Positions 25,292-33,759 of a stretch of 39,124 nucleotides of DNA are shown here, one piece after another; within the stretch, counting starts at the first letter, position 1, and each line of letters opens with the position of its first letter. The DNA comes from Enterobacteriaceae bacterium UBA5654 (lineage in GTDB: Bacteria > Pseudomonadota > Gammaproteobacteria > Enterobacterales > Enterobacteriaceae), in contig DIJC01000016.1 in assembly GCA_002421005.1 (NCBI GenBank), positions 1 to 39,124 of the forward strand, read 5' to 3'. The notes under the pieces are model-generated. The model was not told the origin of the DNA and did not search any database. It saw nothing but the letters and a program-made list of their open reading frames with translations. Position numbers and translations under genes: made by a program.

Positions 25292-25504
25292 TTACTTGCT
25301 GCCTGGGATGCTGAAACGCTTGTTGAAGCGGTCAACACGGCCACCGGTCGCAACGTCACGCTGCTTGCCAGTGAAGAACGGGTGGCATTTGCTGCACACG
25401 TCCAGGTTCAGGTCGTGACCCACGGTAGAGCGGGTTTTGATCACATTACCGCAAGAGCAGTTTGCAGTAATTTCTACATAATTCGGGTGAATATCTTTTT
25501 TCAT
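25292..25504 (-). CDS. rpmE: 50S ribosomal protein L31 (zinc-binding type)
   Basis: Large-subunit protein that bridges to the 30S head. The product is 70 residues, as in E. coli. The four zinc ligands C16, C18, C37 and C40 (NCSCGN and CSKCHPF) mark the C+ paralogue that is replaced by YkgM-type L31 under zinc limitation. The ATG at 25504 follows GAGGTTTTCC. In E. coli L31 represses its own translation through the mRNA leader, so the about 100-bp leader before it may be regulatory. Divergent from priA. Confidence 0.97.
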   Translation of the reverse strand: MKKDIHPNYVEITANCSCGNVIKTRSTVGHDLNLDVCSKCHPFFTGKQRDVATGGRVDRFNKRFSIPGSK

Positions 25505-25710
25505 GGAAAACCTCAGTTTAAGGCCGCGTCGCTCTTCCAGCCCTAACGCCAGACACCACGCGATGTTGAATGATAGTTGTTTTTAATGCGCGCTTAACGC
25601 ACCAAAGGGGGCGAATCATACAGAATTTAACCAGCGGATGCAAACTGATCCGCTCGCCGCCTCTTACAATGTGTATACTATCCCGCCAGTTTTCAAGTCA
25701 GGATGATCTT

Positions 25711-27909
25711 ATGCCCGTTGCTCACGTTGCGCTGCCCGTTCCGCTGCCCCGCACTTTCGACTACCTGCTGCCGCAGGAGATGTCGGTGACAGCGGGCTGT
25801 CGCGTGCGCGTGCCGTTTGGCAAGCAGCAGGAACGCATCGGCATCGTGGTGTCGGTCAGCGATACCAGCGATTTGCCGCTCAGCGAACTGAAAGCCGTGG
25901 TTGAAGTGCTCGATGACGAGCCGGTCTTTTCGACCTCCGTCTGGCGGTTATTGCTCTGGGCGGCGGATTACTATCATCATCCTGTCGGCGACGTGCTGTT
26001 TCACGCCCTGCCGATTTTATTGCGACAGGGCAAACCCGCCAGCGCCGCGCCGCTTTGGTACTGGTTCGCGACTGAACAGGGCCAGGCGGTGGATATTAAC
26101 AGCCTGAAACGCTCGCCGAAGCAGCAGCAGGCGCTGGCCGCGCTGCGCCAGGGGAAGATCTGGCGGCATCAGGTGGCGGAACTGGAATTTAACGACGCGG
26201 CCTTACAGACGCTGCGTAAAAAAGGACTGAGCGATCTGAGCAGTGAAGCGGTCGCGCTGAGCGACTGGCGCACGGGTTATGCCGTGACCGGTGAACGGTT
26301 GCGGCTGAATACCGAGCAGGCCACCGCCGTTGGCGCAATCCACAGCGCATCGGATAGCTTCTCCGCCTGGCTGCTGGCAGGCGTGACCGGCTCCGGTAAA
26401 ACGGAAGTCTACTTAAGCGTTCTCGAAAACGTGCTGGCGCAGGGCAGACAGGCCCTGGTGATGGTGCCGGAAATTGGCCTGACGCCGCAGACTATCGCCC
26501 GTTTTCGTGAACGTTTCAACGCGCCGGTAGAAGTGCTGCACTCCGGTCTCAACGACAGCGAGCGCCTCTCCGCCTGGCTGAAAGCCAAAAATGGCGAGGC
26601 GGCAATTGTTATCGGCACGCGCTCGTCGCTGTTTACGCCGTTTAAAAACCTCGGCGTGATCGTCATTGATGAAGAGCATGACAGTTCTTATAAACAGCAG
26701 GAAGGCTGGCGCTATCACGCGCGCGACCTGGCGGTGTATCGCGCGCATAGTGAGCAGATCCCGATTATTCTTGGCTCCGCCACCCCTGCCCTGGAAACGC
26801 TGCACAATGTGCGTCAGGGGAAATATCATCAGCTTAAACTGACCCGCCGCGCCGGTAATGCCCGCCCGGCGAATCAGCATGTGCTCGATCTCAAAGGCCA
26901 GCAGTTGCAGGCCGGGCTTTCCCCGGCGCTGATCGCCCGGATGCGCCAGCATCTTCAGGCCGATAATCAGGTGATCCTGTTTCTCAACCGGCGGGGCTTT
27001 GCGCCCGCGCTGTTATGCCACGATTGCGGATGGATCGCCGAGTGTTCGCGCTGCGATCACTATTACACGCTGCATCAGGCGCAGCATCACCTGCGCTGCC
27101 ATCACTGCGACAGCCAGCGTCCAATCCCCCGCCAGTGCCCGTCCTGCGGTTCGACGCACATGGTGCCGGTCGGAATGGGGACGGAACAGCTTGAGCAGGC
27201 GCTGACGCCGCTGTTTAACGGCGTACCGATTTCGCGTATCGACCGTGATACCACCAGCCGCAAAGGTTCGCTGGAACAGTATCTGGCAGAGGTTCACCGT
27301 GGCGGCGCGCGCATTCTCATTGGCACCCAGATGCTGGCAAAAGGACATCATTTCCCGGACGTCACCCTGGTGGCATTGCTGGACGTTGACGGTGCGCTGT
27401 TCTCGGCGGATTTTCGCTCCGCAGAACGCTTTGCCCAGCTTTATACCCAGGTTTCCGGGCGTGCCGGGCGCGCGGGCAAGCAGGGCGAAGTGTTGCTCCA
27501 GACCCATCACCCGGAGCATCCTTTATTACAAACGCTGTTACATCAGGGTTACGATGCCTTCGCGCAGCAGGCGCTGGCAGAGCGTCAAACCATGCAGCTG
27601 CCGCCGTGGACCAGCCACGTGTTGATCCGCGCGGAAGACCATAATAATCAGCAGGCCCCCGTGTTCCTTCAGCAACTGCGCAACCTGTTACAGGCCAGCC
27701 CGCTGGCGGACGACAAGCTGTGGCTGCTGGGGCCAGTACCGGCGCTGGCCCCAAAACGCGGCGGCCGCTACCGCTGGCAAATATTGCTGCAACACCCTTC
27801 GCGCGTGCGCCTGCAACATGTGGTCAGCGGCGCGCTGGTGCTGATCAATACCCTGCCGGAATCCCGCCGGGTGAAATGGGTGTTAGATGTCGATCCCATT
27901 GAGGGCTAG
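25711..27909 (+). CDS. priA: Primosomal protein N' / replication restart helicase PriA
   Basis: 3'-5' DEXH helicase that recognises forked DNA and reloads DnaB after fork collapse. The product is 732 residues, as in E. coli. It has an N-terminal 3'-DNA-binding domain, Walker A GVTGSGKTEV (about 224-233), DEEH box (about 319-322), then eight cysteines as four pairs (CHDCGW, CSRCDH, CHHCDS, CPSCGS; about 436-479) binding two zincs. C-terminal helicase motifs include GTQMLAKGHHFPDV and SGRAGRAGKQG. I chose the ATG at 25711 after AGGATGATCTT; 47 in-frame codons upstream have no similarity. Monocistronic, divergent from rpmE. Confidence 0.98.
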   Translation: MPVAHVALPVPLPRTFDYLLPQEMSVTAGCRVRVPFGKQQERIGIVVSVSDTSDLPLSELKAVVEVLDDEPVFSTSVWRLLLWAADYYHHPVGDVLFHALPILLRQGKPASAAPLWYWFATEQGQAVDINSLKRSPKQQQALAALRQGKIWRHQVAELEFNDAALQTLRKKGLSDLSSEAVALSDWRTGYAVTGERLRLNTEQATAVGAIHSASDSFSAWLLAGVTGSGKTEVYLSVLENVLAQGRQALVMVPEIGLTPQTIARFRERFNAPVEVLHSGLNDSERLSAWLKAKNGEAAIVIGTRSSLFTPFKNLGVIVIDEEHDSSYKQQEGWRYHARDLAVYRAHSEQIPIILGSATPALETLHNVRQGKYHQLKLTRRAGNARPANQHVLDLKGQQLQAGLSPALIARMRQHLQADNQVILFLNRRGFAPALLCHDCGWIAECSRCDHYYTLHQAQHHLRCHHCDSQRPIPRQCPSCGSTHMVPVGMGTEQLEQALTPLFNGVPISRIDRDTTSRKGSLEQYLAEVHRGGARILIGTQMLAKGHHFPDVTLVALLDVDGALFSADFRSAERFAQLYTQVSGRAGRAGKQGEVLLQTHHPEHPLLQTLLHQGYDAFAQQALAERQTMQLPPWTSHVLIRAEDHNNQQAPVFLQQLRNLLQASPLADDKLWLLGPVPALAPKRGGRYRWQILLQHPSRVRLQHVVSGALVLINTLPESRRVKWVLDVDPIEG

Positions 27910-28064
27910 CCCGCCATGATGCGAGGCGGATCGAGAAATTTAACACTCGTCACACTTTTCATGAAATTTCTGTAACTCTTCAGATAACTATCTGATAAAA
28001 ATGTGTGTGATGTCAGAGACAGGGAATGTTTCTGTGCCTGCGCCGCTATGCGAGGAGAATACAG

Positions 28065-29093
28065 GTGAATACCAGGAAAGCGGTTGCTTCGGCAACCATG
28101 AAGGATGTTGCTCTTAAGGCAAAAGTCTCAACGGCTACCGTATCGCGGGCCTTAATGAATCCTGAAAAAGTGTCTCAGGCTACCCGTAATCGGGTGGAAC
28201 AAGCGGCAATTGACGTGGGTTATTATCCACAAGCGCCTGGCCGTAATACAAAACGTAATGAGTCACGCACCCTCCTGGTGATTGTCCCGGATATTTGCGA
28301 TCCGTTTTTTAGTGAAATTATCCGGGGTATTGAAGTTACCGCCGCACAAGAGGGTTATCTGGTCCTGATTGGCGATTGCGCCCATCAGAATCAGCAGGAA
28401 AAAACCTTTATCGATCTGATTATTACCAAGCAGATTGACGGCATGTTATTGCTTGGCTCCCGGCTGCCGTTTGACGCCAGTATCGAAGAGCAGCGTAATT
28501 TACCGCCGATGGTGATGGCTAACGAATTTGCGCCAGAGCTGGAGTTACCGACGGTACATATCGATAACTTAACTGCCGCCTTTGATGCCGTGAATTATTT
28601 GCACGAGCTGGGGCACCAGCGCATTGGCTGCATTGCCGGGCCGGAAGAAATGCCGCTGTGCCACTATCGGTTGCAGGGCTATGTTCAGGCGCTACGCCGC
28701 TGCGGGATCACCGTCGATCCGCATTACATTGCACGCGGTAACTTTACCTATGAAGCGGGAGCCAGAGCGCTGGAGCAATTGCTTGCGCTACCGAAGCCGC
28801 CCACGGCGGTCTTTTGCCATAGCGATGTCATGGCACTTGGCGCACTCTCGTATGCCAAACGTCAGGGGCTGAAAGTGCCTGACGATCTCTCTATCATTGG
28901 TTTTGATAATATCTCGCTGTCTGAGTTCTGCGATCCTCCGCTGACGACCGTGGCGCAGCCGCGCTTTGAGATTGGTCGTGAAGCGATGCTGCTTCTGCTC
29001 GACCAGTTACACGGACAAAATGTCAGCAGCGGTTCACGCTTACTGGATTGTGAACTGATTATCCGGGGCAGTACGGGTAACATATTGTCTTAA
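28065..29093 (+). CDS. cytR: LacI-family regulator of nucleoside catabolism
   Basis: Cytidine-responsive repressor and anti-activator that works with CRP at nucleoside uptake and catabolism promoters (deo, udp, cdd, nupG, tsx). The product is 342 residues against 341 in E. coli. The LacI helix-turn-helix is at about 12-31 (MKDVALKAKVSTATVSRALM), followed by a periplasmic-binding-like domain. I chose the GTG at 28065, because GAGGAG lies 7 bp before it and the N-terminus then aligns with E. coli; an upstream in-frame ATG lacks similarity. The 155-bp gap after priA should contain its CRP-dependent promoter. Confidence 0.96.
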   Translation: MNTRKAVASATMKDVALKAKVSTATVSRALMNPEKVSQATRNRVEQAAIDVGYYPQAPGRNTKRNESRTLLVIVPDICDPFFSEIIRGIEVTAAQEGYLVLIGDCAHQNQQEKTFIDLIITKQIDGMLLLGSRLPFDASIEEQRNLPPMVMANEFAPELELPTVHIDNLTAAFDAVNYLHELGHQRIGCIAGPEEMPLCHYRLQGYVQALRRCGITVDPHYIARGNFTYEAGARALEQLLALPKPPTAVFCHSDVMALGALSYAKRQGLKVPDDLSIIGFDNISLSEFCDPPLTTVAQPRFEIGREAMLLLLDQLHGQNVSSGSRLLDCELIIRGSTGNILS

Positions 29094-29186
29094 AGTAAAC
29101 TCGCTTTAAGACTCCCCTGTCTGGTCAAAGGCCCGTGGCTTAAGTAACATGACGGACAGATAACAAATAAATACAGCGAAACGATA

Positions 29187-30128
29187 GTGGCACAACGAGA
29201 TTATGTACGCCGCAGCCAACCGGCTTCTTCGCGGCGCAAAAAGAGCACTTCACGCCAAAAGCAACGGAACCTGCCTGCTGTTTCGCCAGCGATGGTCGCC
29301 ATTGCTGCGGCTGTACTGGTTGCCTTTATTGGCGGACTGTACTTTATTACCCATCATAAAAAAGAAGAGTCAGAAACGCTTCAGGGTCGTCAGGTCACGG
29401 GTAACGGCCTGCCGCCAAAACCTGAAGAACGCTGGAAGTACATCAAAGAGCTGGAAAGCCGCCAGCCAGGCATTCGCACGCCGACAGAACCCTCTGCGGG
29501 TGGTGAAGTGGTGAATCCAAACCAGCTGACCGACGAACAACGCCAGTTGCTGGAGCAGATGCAGGCCGATATGCGCCAGCAGCCCACGCAGCTCAATGAA
29601 GTCCCGTGGAACGAGCAAACGCCGGAACAGCGCCAGCAGACGCTCCAGCGTCAGCGCCAGGTGCAGCAGGCCCAGCAACAGCAGTGGACCAATACCCAGC
29701 CTGCCCAGCCGCCGCGTACGCAGCAGCCCGTTCAGCAGCCGCGCCAAAGCCAGCCGCCGAAGCAAACCGCGACCCAGCAGCCGTATCAGGATCTGATCCA
29801 GACGCCAGCCCACACCAACGCCACGCAGCCTAAAACGCAGCAGGCCGCACCGGTCACGCGCGAGCCTGAAGCACCGAAGCAGACGGCAGAGAAAAAAGAC
29901 GAGCGTCGCTGGATGGTGCAGTGCGGCGCCTTTAAGGGCGCGGAGCAGGCCGAAACCGTGCGCGCGCAGCTGGCGTTTGAAGGTTTTGACTCACATATCA
30001 CCACCAGCAACAGCATTAACCGGGTGGTGATTGGGCCGATCAAAGGCAAAGATAACGCCGACGGTACGCTTAATCGTCTGAAAATGGCCGGTCACGCAAA
30101 CTGCATTCGAGTCGCTTCCGGGGGTTGA
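29187..30128 (+). CDS. ftsN: Essential cell division protein FtsN
   Basis: Bitopic divisome protein that triggers septal peptidoglycan synthesis. The product is 313 residues, a little shorter than E. coli (319) because of length change in the Q-rich linker. It has a cytoplasmic tail (MAQRDYVRRS) for FtsA contact, a membrane helix at about 32-54, periplasmic helices including the PEERWKYIKELE region (about 79-90) essential for FtsQLB signalling, a Gln/Pro-rich linker (about 110-235), and a C-terminal SPOR domain that binds denuded glycan, with the usual cysteine pair (VQCGAF, ANCIRV). The start is a GTG at 29187, as in E. coli. Its stop overlaps the hslV heat-shock promoter. Confidence 0.96.
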   Translation: MAQRDYVRRSQPASSRRKKSTSRQKQRNLPAVSPAMVAIAAAVLVAFIGGLYFITHHKKEESETLQGRQVTGNGLPPKPEERWKYIKELESRQPGIRTPTEPSAGGEVVNPNQLTDEQRQLLEQMQADMRQQPTQLNEVPWNEQTPEQRQQTLQRQRQVQQAQQQQWTNTQPAQPPRTQQPVQQPRQSQPPKQTATQQPYQDLIQTPAHTNATQPKTQQAAPVTREPEAPKQTAEKKDERRWMVQCGAFKGAEQAETVRAQLAFEGFDSHITTSNSINRVVIGPIKGKDNADGTLNRLKMAGHANCIRVASGG

Positions 30129-30152
30129 AACCCCCAAAATCCCCCCCATTTA
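30124..30152 (+). promoter_or_regulatory. Heat-shock (sigma-32) promoter of hslVU
   Basis: -35 GTTGAAA (30124-30130) and -10 CCCCATTTA (30144-30152) are separated by 13 bp, matching the sigma-32 pattern CTTGAAA / CCCCATNT. The -35 contains the ftsN stop codon (30126-30128). This agrees with hslVU being a heat-shock operon. Confidence 0.85.
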
Positions 30153-30164
30153 TAATTGCATTCA

Positions 30165-30185
30165 GCCCCGCAAACTCTGCGGGGC
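30165..30185 (+). promoter_or_regulatory. Stem-loop in the hslVU 5' UTR
   Basis: GCCCCGCA (30165-30172) and TGCGGGGC (30178-30185) form a perfect 8-bp stem with a 5-nt loop, close to the expected transcript start. A 5' inverted repeat that raises mRNA stability is known for E. coli hslVU; here the arms differ but the position is kept. Confidence 0.65.
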
Positions 30186-30219
30186 ACATATTCCGCTTTT
30201 GCACCCAGGGGGGCATCTC

Positions 30220-30750
30220 GTGACAACAATAGTAAGCGTACGCCGTAACGGTCAGGTGGTCATCGCTGGTGATGGTCAGGCCACGCTCGGCAATACCGTA
30301 ATGAAAGGCAACGTCAAAAAAGTGCGTCGCCTGTACAACGACAAAGTGATCGCCGGTTTTGCGGGCGGCACTGCCGATGCCTTTACCCTCTTTGAACTGT
30401 TTGAGCGCAAGCTGGAAATGCATCAGGGCCACCTGGTGAAAGCCGCCGTTGAGCTGGCGAAGGACTGGCGCACCGACCGGATGCTGCGCAAGCTTGAAGC
30501 GCTGCTGGCAGTTGCCGATGAAAACGCCTCGCTGATCATTACCGGTAACGGCGATGTCGTTCAGCCGGAAAACGACCTGATTGCGATTGGCTCTGGTGGC
30601 CCCTATGCCCAGGCCGCCGCCCGCGCGCTACTGGAAAATACCGAGCTTAGTGCCCGCGAAATTGCGGAGAAAGCGTTGGGGATCGCAGGCGATATCTGCA
30701 TCTACACCAACCACTTCCACACTATTGAAGAATTACCGTCTAAGGCGTAA
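30220..30750 (+). CDS. hslV: ATP-dependent protease subunit HslV (ClpQ)
   Basis: Proteasome-like threonine protease that degrades unfolded and regulatory proteins such as SulA when capped by HslU. The product is 176 residues; after removal of Met the N-terminal Thr in TTIVSVRR is the nucleophile. GDGQATLGNTVMKG (about 18-31) and GSGGPYA (about 125-131) are conserved. The start is a GTG at 30220 with AGGGGGG upstream. It forms an operon with hslU, 9 bp downstream, under the sigma-32 promoter. Confidence 0.98.
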   Translation: MTTIVSVRRNGQVVIAGDGQATLGNTVMKGNVKKVRRLYNDKVIAGFAGGTADAFTLFELFERKLEMHQGHLVKAAVELAKDWRTDRMLRKLEALLAVADENASLIITGNGDVVQPENDLIAIGSGGPYAQAAARALLENTELSAREIAEKALGIAGDICIYTNHFHTIEELPSKA

Positions 30751-30759
30751 GGATCTCCC

Positions 30760-32091
30760 ATGTCTGAAATGACCCCACGCGAAATTGTCAGCGAACTGAA
30801 CAAACACATTATCGGTCAGGATGCTGCCAAGCGTTCAGTGGCTATTGCGTTACGTAACCGCTGGCGTCGTATGCAGCTTGAAGAAGATCTGCGTCACGAA
30901 GTCACCCCGAAAAACATTCTGATGATCGGCCCGACCGGCGTCGGTAAAACTGAAATTGCTCGTCGCCTGGCGAAGCTGGCGAACGCGCCGTTCATCAAAG
31001 TTGAAGCGACTAAATTCACCGAAGTGGGCTATGTAGGTAAAGAAGTGGATTCTATCATCCGCGATCTGACCGATGCCGCAGTGAAAATGGTTCGCGTCCA
31101 TGCGATCGAGAAAAACCGTTTCCGCGCCGAAGAAATGGCGGAAGAGCGTATTCTCGACGTGCTGATCCCGCCGGCCAAAAACAACTGGGGCCAGGCTGAA
31201 CAACCGCAGGAACCGTCGGCTGCCCGTCAGTCATTCCGTAAAAAACTGCGCGAAGGTCAGCTCGACGACAAAGAAATTGAAATCGATCTCGCTGCTGCGC
31301 CGATGGGTGTTGAAATCATGGCACCTCCGGGCATGGAAGAGATGACCAGCCAGCTTCAGTCGATGTTCCAGAATCTCGGCGGCCAGAAGCAAAAACCGCG
31401 TAAGCTGAAAATCAAAGACGCGATGAAACTGCTGATTGAAGAAGAAGCGGCGAAGCTGGTCAACCCGGAAGAGTTAAAGCAGGATGCCATTGATGCGGTT
31501 GAACAGCACGGCATCGTGTTTATCGACGAAATCGACAAAATCTGTAAGCGTGGCGAGTCTTCCGGCCCGGATGTTTCGCGTGAAGGCGTGCAGCGAGACC
31601 TGCTGCCGCTGGTGGAAGGCTGCACCGTTTCCACCAAGCACGGCATGGTCAAAACTGACCATATCCTGTTTATTGCCTCTGGCGCATTCCAGGTGGCTAA
31701 ACCGTCGGACCTGATCCCGGAACTTCAGGGCCGTTTGCCGATCCGCGTCGAGCTACAGGCGCTGACCACCAACGACTTCGAACGCATTCTGACCGAGCCT
31801 AACGCCTCCGTCACCGTGCAGTACAAAGCGCTGATGGCCACCGAAGGGGTGAACATTGAGTTTACCGACGACGGTATCAAACGCATTGCCCAGGCCGCGT
31901 GGCAGGTCAACGAAAGCACCGAAAACATCGGCGCACGTCGTCTGCATACCGTTCTGGAGCGTCTGATGGAAGATATCTCCTACGACGCCAGCGATCTGAA
32001 CGGTGAAAGCATCACGATTGATGCCGACTATGTGAGCGAACACCTGGATGCTTTAGTGGCAGATGAAGATCTGAGCCGTTTTATCTTATAA
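30760..32091 (+). CDS. hslU: ATPase subunit HslU (ClpY) of the HslUV protease
   Basis: AAA+ unfoldase that feeds substrates into HslV. The product is 443 residues, as in E. coli. Walker A GPTGVGKT is at 57-64, the pore loop GYVG at 90-93, an inserted I-domain at about 110-243, and Walker B IVFIDE at 252-257. The C-terminal tail ending DLSRFIL inserts into HslV to activate it. The ATG at 30760 has GGATC upstream. It is followed by a strong terminator, so hslVU is a two-gene heat-shock unit. Confidence 0.98.
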   Translation: MSEMTPREIVSELNKHIIGQDAAKRSVAIALRNRWRRMQLEEDLRHEVTPKNILMIGPTGVGKTEIARRLAKLANAPFIKVEATKFTEVGYVGKEVDSIIRDLTDAAVKMVRVHAIEKNRFRAEEMAEERILDVLIPPAKNNWGQAEQPQEPSAARQSFRKKLREGQLDDKEIEIDLAAAPMGVEIMAPPGMEEMTSQLQSMFQNLGGQKQKPRKLKIKDAMKLLIEEEAAKLVNPEELKQDAIDAVEQHGIVFIDEIDKICKRGESSGPDVSREGVQRDLLPLVEGCTVSTKHGMVKTDHILFIASGAFQVAKPSDLIPELQGRLPIRVELQALTTNDFERILTEPNASVTVQYKALMATEGVNIEFTDDGIKRIAQAAWQVNESTENIGARRLHTVLERLMEDISYDASDLNGESITIDADYVSEHLDALVADEDLSRFIL

Positions 32092-32120
32092 TCGGCCTCA
32101 ATACGTTTTCATCACTTCAG

Positions 32121-32147
32121 ATGGGGCTAATTAGCCCCATTTTTATT
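32121..32147 (+). terminator. Terminator after hslU
   Basis: A perfect 20-bp palindrome, ATGGGGCTAA / TTAGCCCCAT (32121-32140), followed by TTTTATT. Some readthrough into menA, which starts 10 bp later, is possible. Confidence 0.88.
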
Positions 32148-32157
32148 AGCCGGGATT

Positions 32158-33084
32158 ATGACTGAACAACCTCTTAGCTCAACCCAGGCGTGGCTGGAAA
32201 GCCTGCGACCTAAAACGCTCCCACTCGCTTTTAGCGCGATAGTGGTCGGCACCGCGCTCGCCTGGTGGCAGGGCTATTTCGATCCGCTGGTCGCACTGAT
32301 GGCGCTCGTCACCGCCGGTCTGCTGCAAATCCTTTCTAATCTGGCAAATGACTACGGTGATGCGGTTAAAGGCAGCGACAAGCCGGACCGCATCGGGCCG
32401 TTGCGCGGAATGCAAAAAGGGGCGATTACCCTCGCCCAGATGAAGCGCGCGCTGATTATCACCATCGCCCTGTCCTGCATATCCGGGCTGGTGCTGGTGG
32501 CGCTGGCCTGTCAGAACATGGCGGATTTTATCGGTTTTCTCGTGCTGGGTTGCCTTTCTATCATCGCGGCCATCACCTATACGATGGGCAATCGCCCCTA
32601 TGGTTATATCGGCCTGGGTGATGTTTCAGTGCTGATTTTCTTTGGCTGGCTGAGCGTCATGGGGAGCTGGTATTTGCAGGCCCATACGCTGATCCCGGCG
32701 ATTATCCTGCCAGCCACCGCCTGCGGCCTGCTGGCGACGGCGGTGCTGAACATCAATAACCTGCGCGACATTGACAGCGATCGGCAAAACGGCAAGAACA
32801 CGCTGGTAGTGCGCCTGGGACCGGTTAACGCCCGGCGCTATCATGTTTGCCTGCTGATGGGCGCGCTGGCGTGCCTCGCGCTGTTCAATCTGATTTCTCT
32901 GCGCAGTCCGTGGGGCTGGCTGTTTATCCTGGCCGCGCCGCTGTTGGTCAGGCAGGCGCGCTACGTCATGCGTGAGCGTGACCCGCTCGCCATGCGTCCA
33001 ATGCTGGAACGCACCGTAAAAGGGGCATTGCTGGTTAATTTACTGTTTGTGATAGGGATTATCTTAAGTCAGAAGGTCAATTAG
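32158..33084 (+). CDS. menA: 1,4-dihydroxy-2-naphthoate octaprenyltransferase
   Basis: Integral-membrane UbiA-family prenyltransferase that makes demethylmenaquinone for anaerobic respiration. The product is 308 residues, as in E. coli, with about nine membrane helices. The two Asp-rich motifs are NDYGDAVKGSDKPDR (about 64-78) and NLRDIDSDRQNGK (about 201-213), which bind Mg-diphosphate. The start ATG at 32158 lies close after the hslU terminator, with weak CGGG upstream. rraA follows 91 bp later with its own promoter, as in E. coli. Confidence 0.97.
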   Translation: MTEQPLSSTQAWLESLRPKTLPLAFSAIVVGTALAWWQGYFDPLVALMALVTAGLLQILSNLANDYGDAVKGSDKPDRIGPLRGMQKGAITLAQMKRALIITIALSCISGLVLVALACQNMADFIGFLVLGCLSIIAAITYTMGNRPYGYIGLGDVSVLIFFGWLSVMGSWYLQAHTLIPAIILPATACGLLATAVLNINNLRDIDSDRQNGKNTLVVRLGPVNARRYHVCLLMGALACLALFNLISLRSPWGWLFILAAPLLVRQARYVMRERDPLAMRPMLERTVKGALLVNLLFVIGIILSQKVN

Positions 33085-33113
33085 CTGACAAATATCAATT
33101 AACATTGTTGATT

Positions 33114-33143
33114 TTGCCAACAGCGCGTCTGGCGCGATATACT
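33114..33143 (+). promoter_or_regulatory. Candidate rraA promoter
   Basis: TTGCCA (33114-33119), 18-bp spacer and TATACT (33138-33143) lie 33 bp before the rraA ATG. An own promoter for rraA is known in E. coli, where stationary-phase control is reported. Confidence 0.5.
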
Positions 33144-33175
33144 GAAGGTTCTCGCAGCAACGGAACGTTAAGCCT

Positions 33176-33661
33176 ATGAAATATGATACTTCCGAACTTT
33201 GTGACATCTACCAGGAAGATGTTAACGTCGTGGAACCGCTCTTTACCAACTTTGGTGGCCGTTCCTCGTTTGGTGGTCAAATCACCACGGTGAAATGTTT
33301 CGAGGATAACGGGTTGCTGTACGATCTGCTCGAACAGAATGGCCGTGGCCGGGTACTGCTGATCGACGGCGGCGGCTCCGTTCGGCGCGCGTTAATTGAT
33401 GCGGAACTTGCCCGCACCGCCACGCAAAATGAATGGGAAGGGATTGTGGTGTACGGTTCGGTTCGTCAGGTTGACGACCTGGAAGAACTCGACATCGGCA
33501 TTCAGGCCATTGCCGCTATTCCGGCGGGCGCAACGGGTGAAGGCATCGGCGAAAGCGACGTGCGCGTTAATTTCGGCGGCGTGACCTTCTTCTCCGGCGA
33601 TCATCTGTATGCCGACAATACCGGCATCATTCTTTCCGAAGATCCGCTGGATATCGAATAA
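33176..33661 (+). CDS. rraA: Ribonuclease E activity regulator RraA
   Basis: Trimeric ring protein that binds the RNase E C-terminal region and inhibits mRNA decay; formerly called MenG by mistake because of its neighbour menA. The product is 161 residues, as in E. coli, opening MKYDTSELCDIYQ, with GGGSVRRALIDAELA and the C-terminal ADNTGIILSEDPLDIE. Zn-dependent aldolase residues are absent, as in true RraA. Downstream, E. coli has zapB and the glp genes; here the next gene is pfkA, convergent. Confidence 0.97.
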   Translation: MKYDTSELCDIYQEDVNVVEPLFTNFGGRSSFGGQITTVKCFEDNGLLYDLLEQNGRGRVLLIDGGGSVRRALIDAELARTATQNEWEGIVVYGSVRQVDDLEELDIGIQAIAAIPAGATGEGIGESDVRVNFGGVTFFSGDHLYADNTGIILSEDPLDIE

Positions 33662-33685
33662 CCGCTTCCGCTCAAGAACGAAAAA

Positions 33686-33710
33686 GGGAAGGCTTGCGCC
33701 TTCCCTTTTC
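33686..33710. terminator. Terminator after rraA, bidirectional
   Basis: GGGAAGGC (33686-33693), loop TTGC, GCCTTCCC (33698-33705), then TTTTC; five A precede the stem, so the other strand also has a T-run for the converging pfkA. Confidence 0.88.
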
Positions 33711-33721
33711 ATTTTGGGAAC

Positions 33722-33749
33722 GCCGGACGAGCACCAGGCTTCATCCGGC
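33722..33749. repeat. REP-type palindrome
   Basis: GCCGGA (33722-33727) and TCCGGC (33744-33749) flank GCACCAGGCTTC, which matches the enterobacterial REP/PU element. It lies in the gap between the convergent rraA and pfkA, at the point where the E. coli gene order is broken. Confidence 0.75.
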
Positions 33750-33759
33750 ATTTACCGTC

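Noticed and set aside
28000..28020. CRP site before cytR
   Set aside because: A TGTGA half-site is present but the other half (AGACA) matches TCACA poorly; the true site cannot be fixed by eye.
29500..29900. CAG-rich stretch as a simple repeat or CRISPR-like array
   Set aside because: It encodes the Gln/Pro-rich linker of FtsN; repeat units are irregular and in frame.
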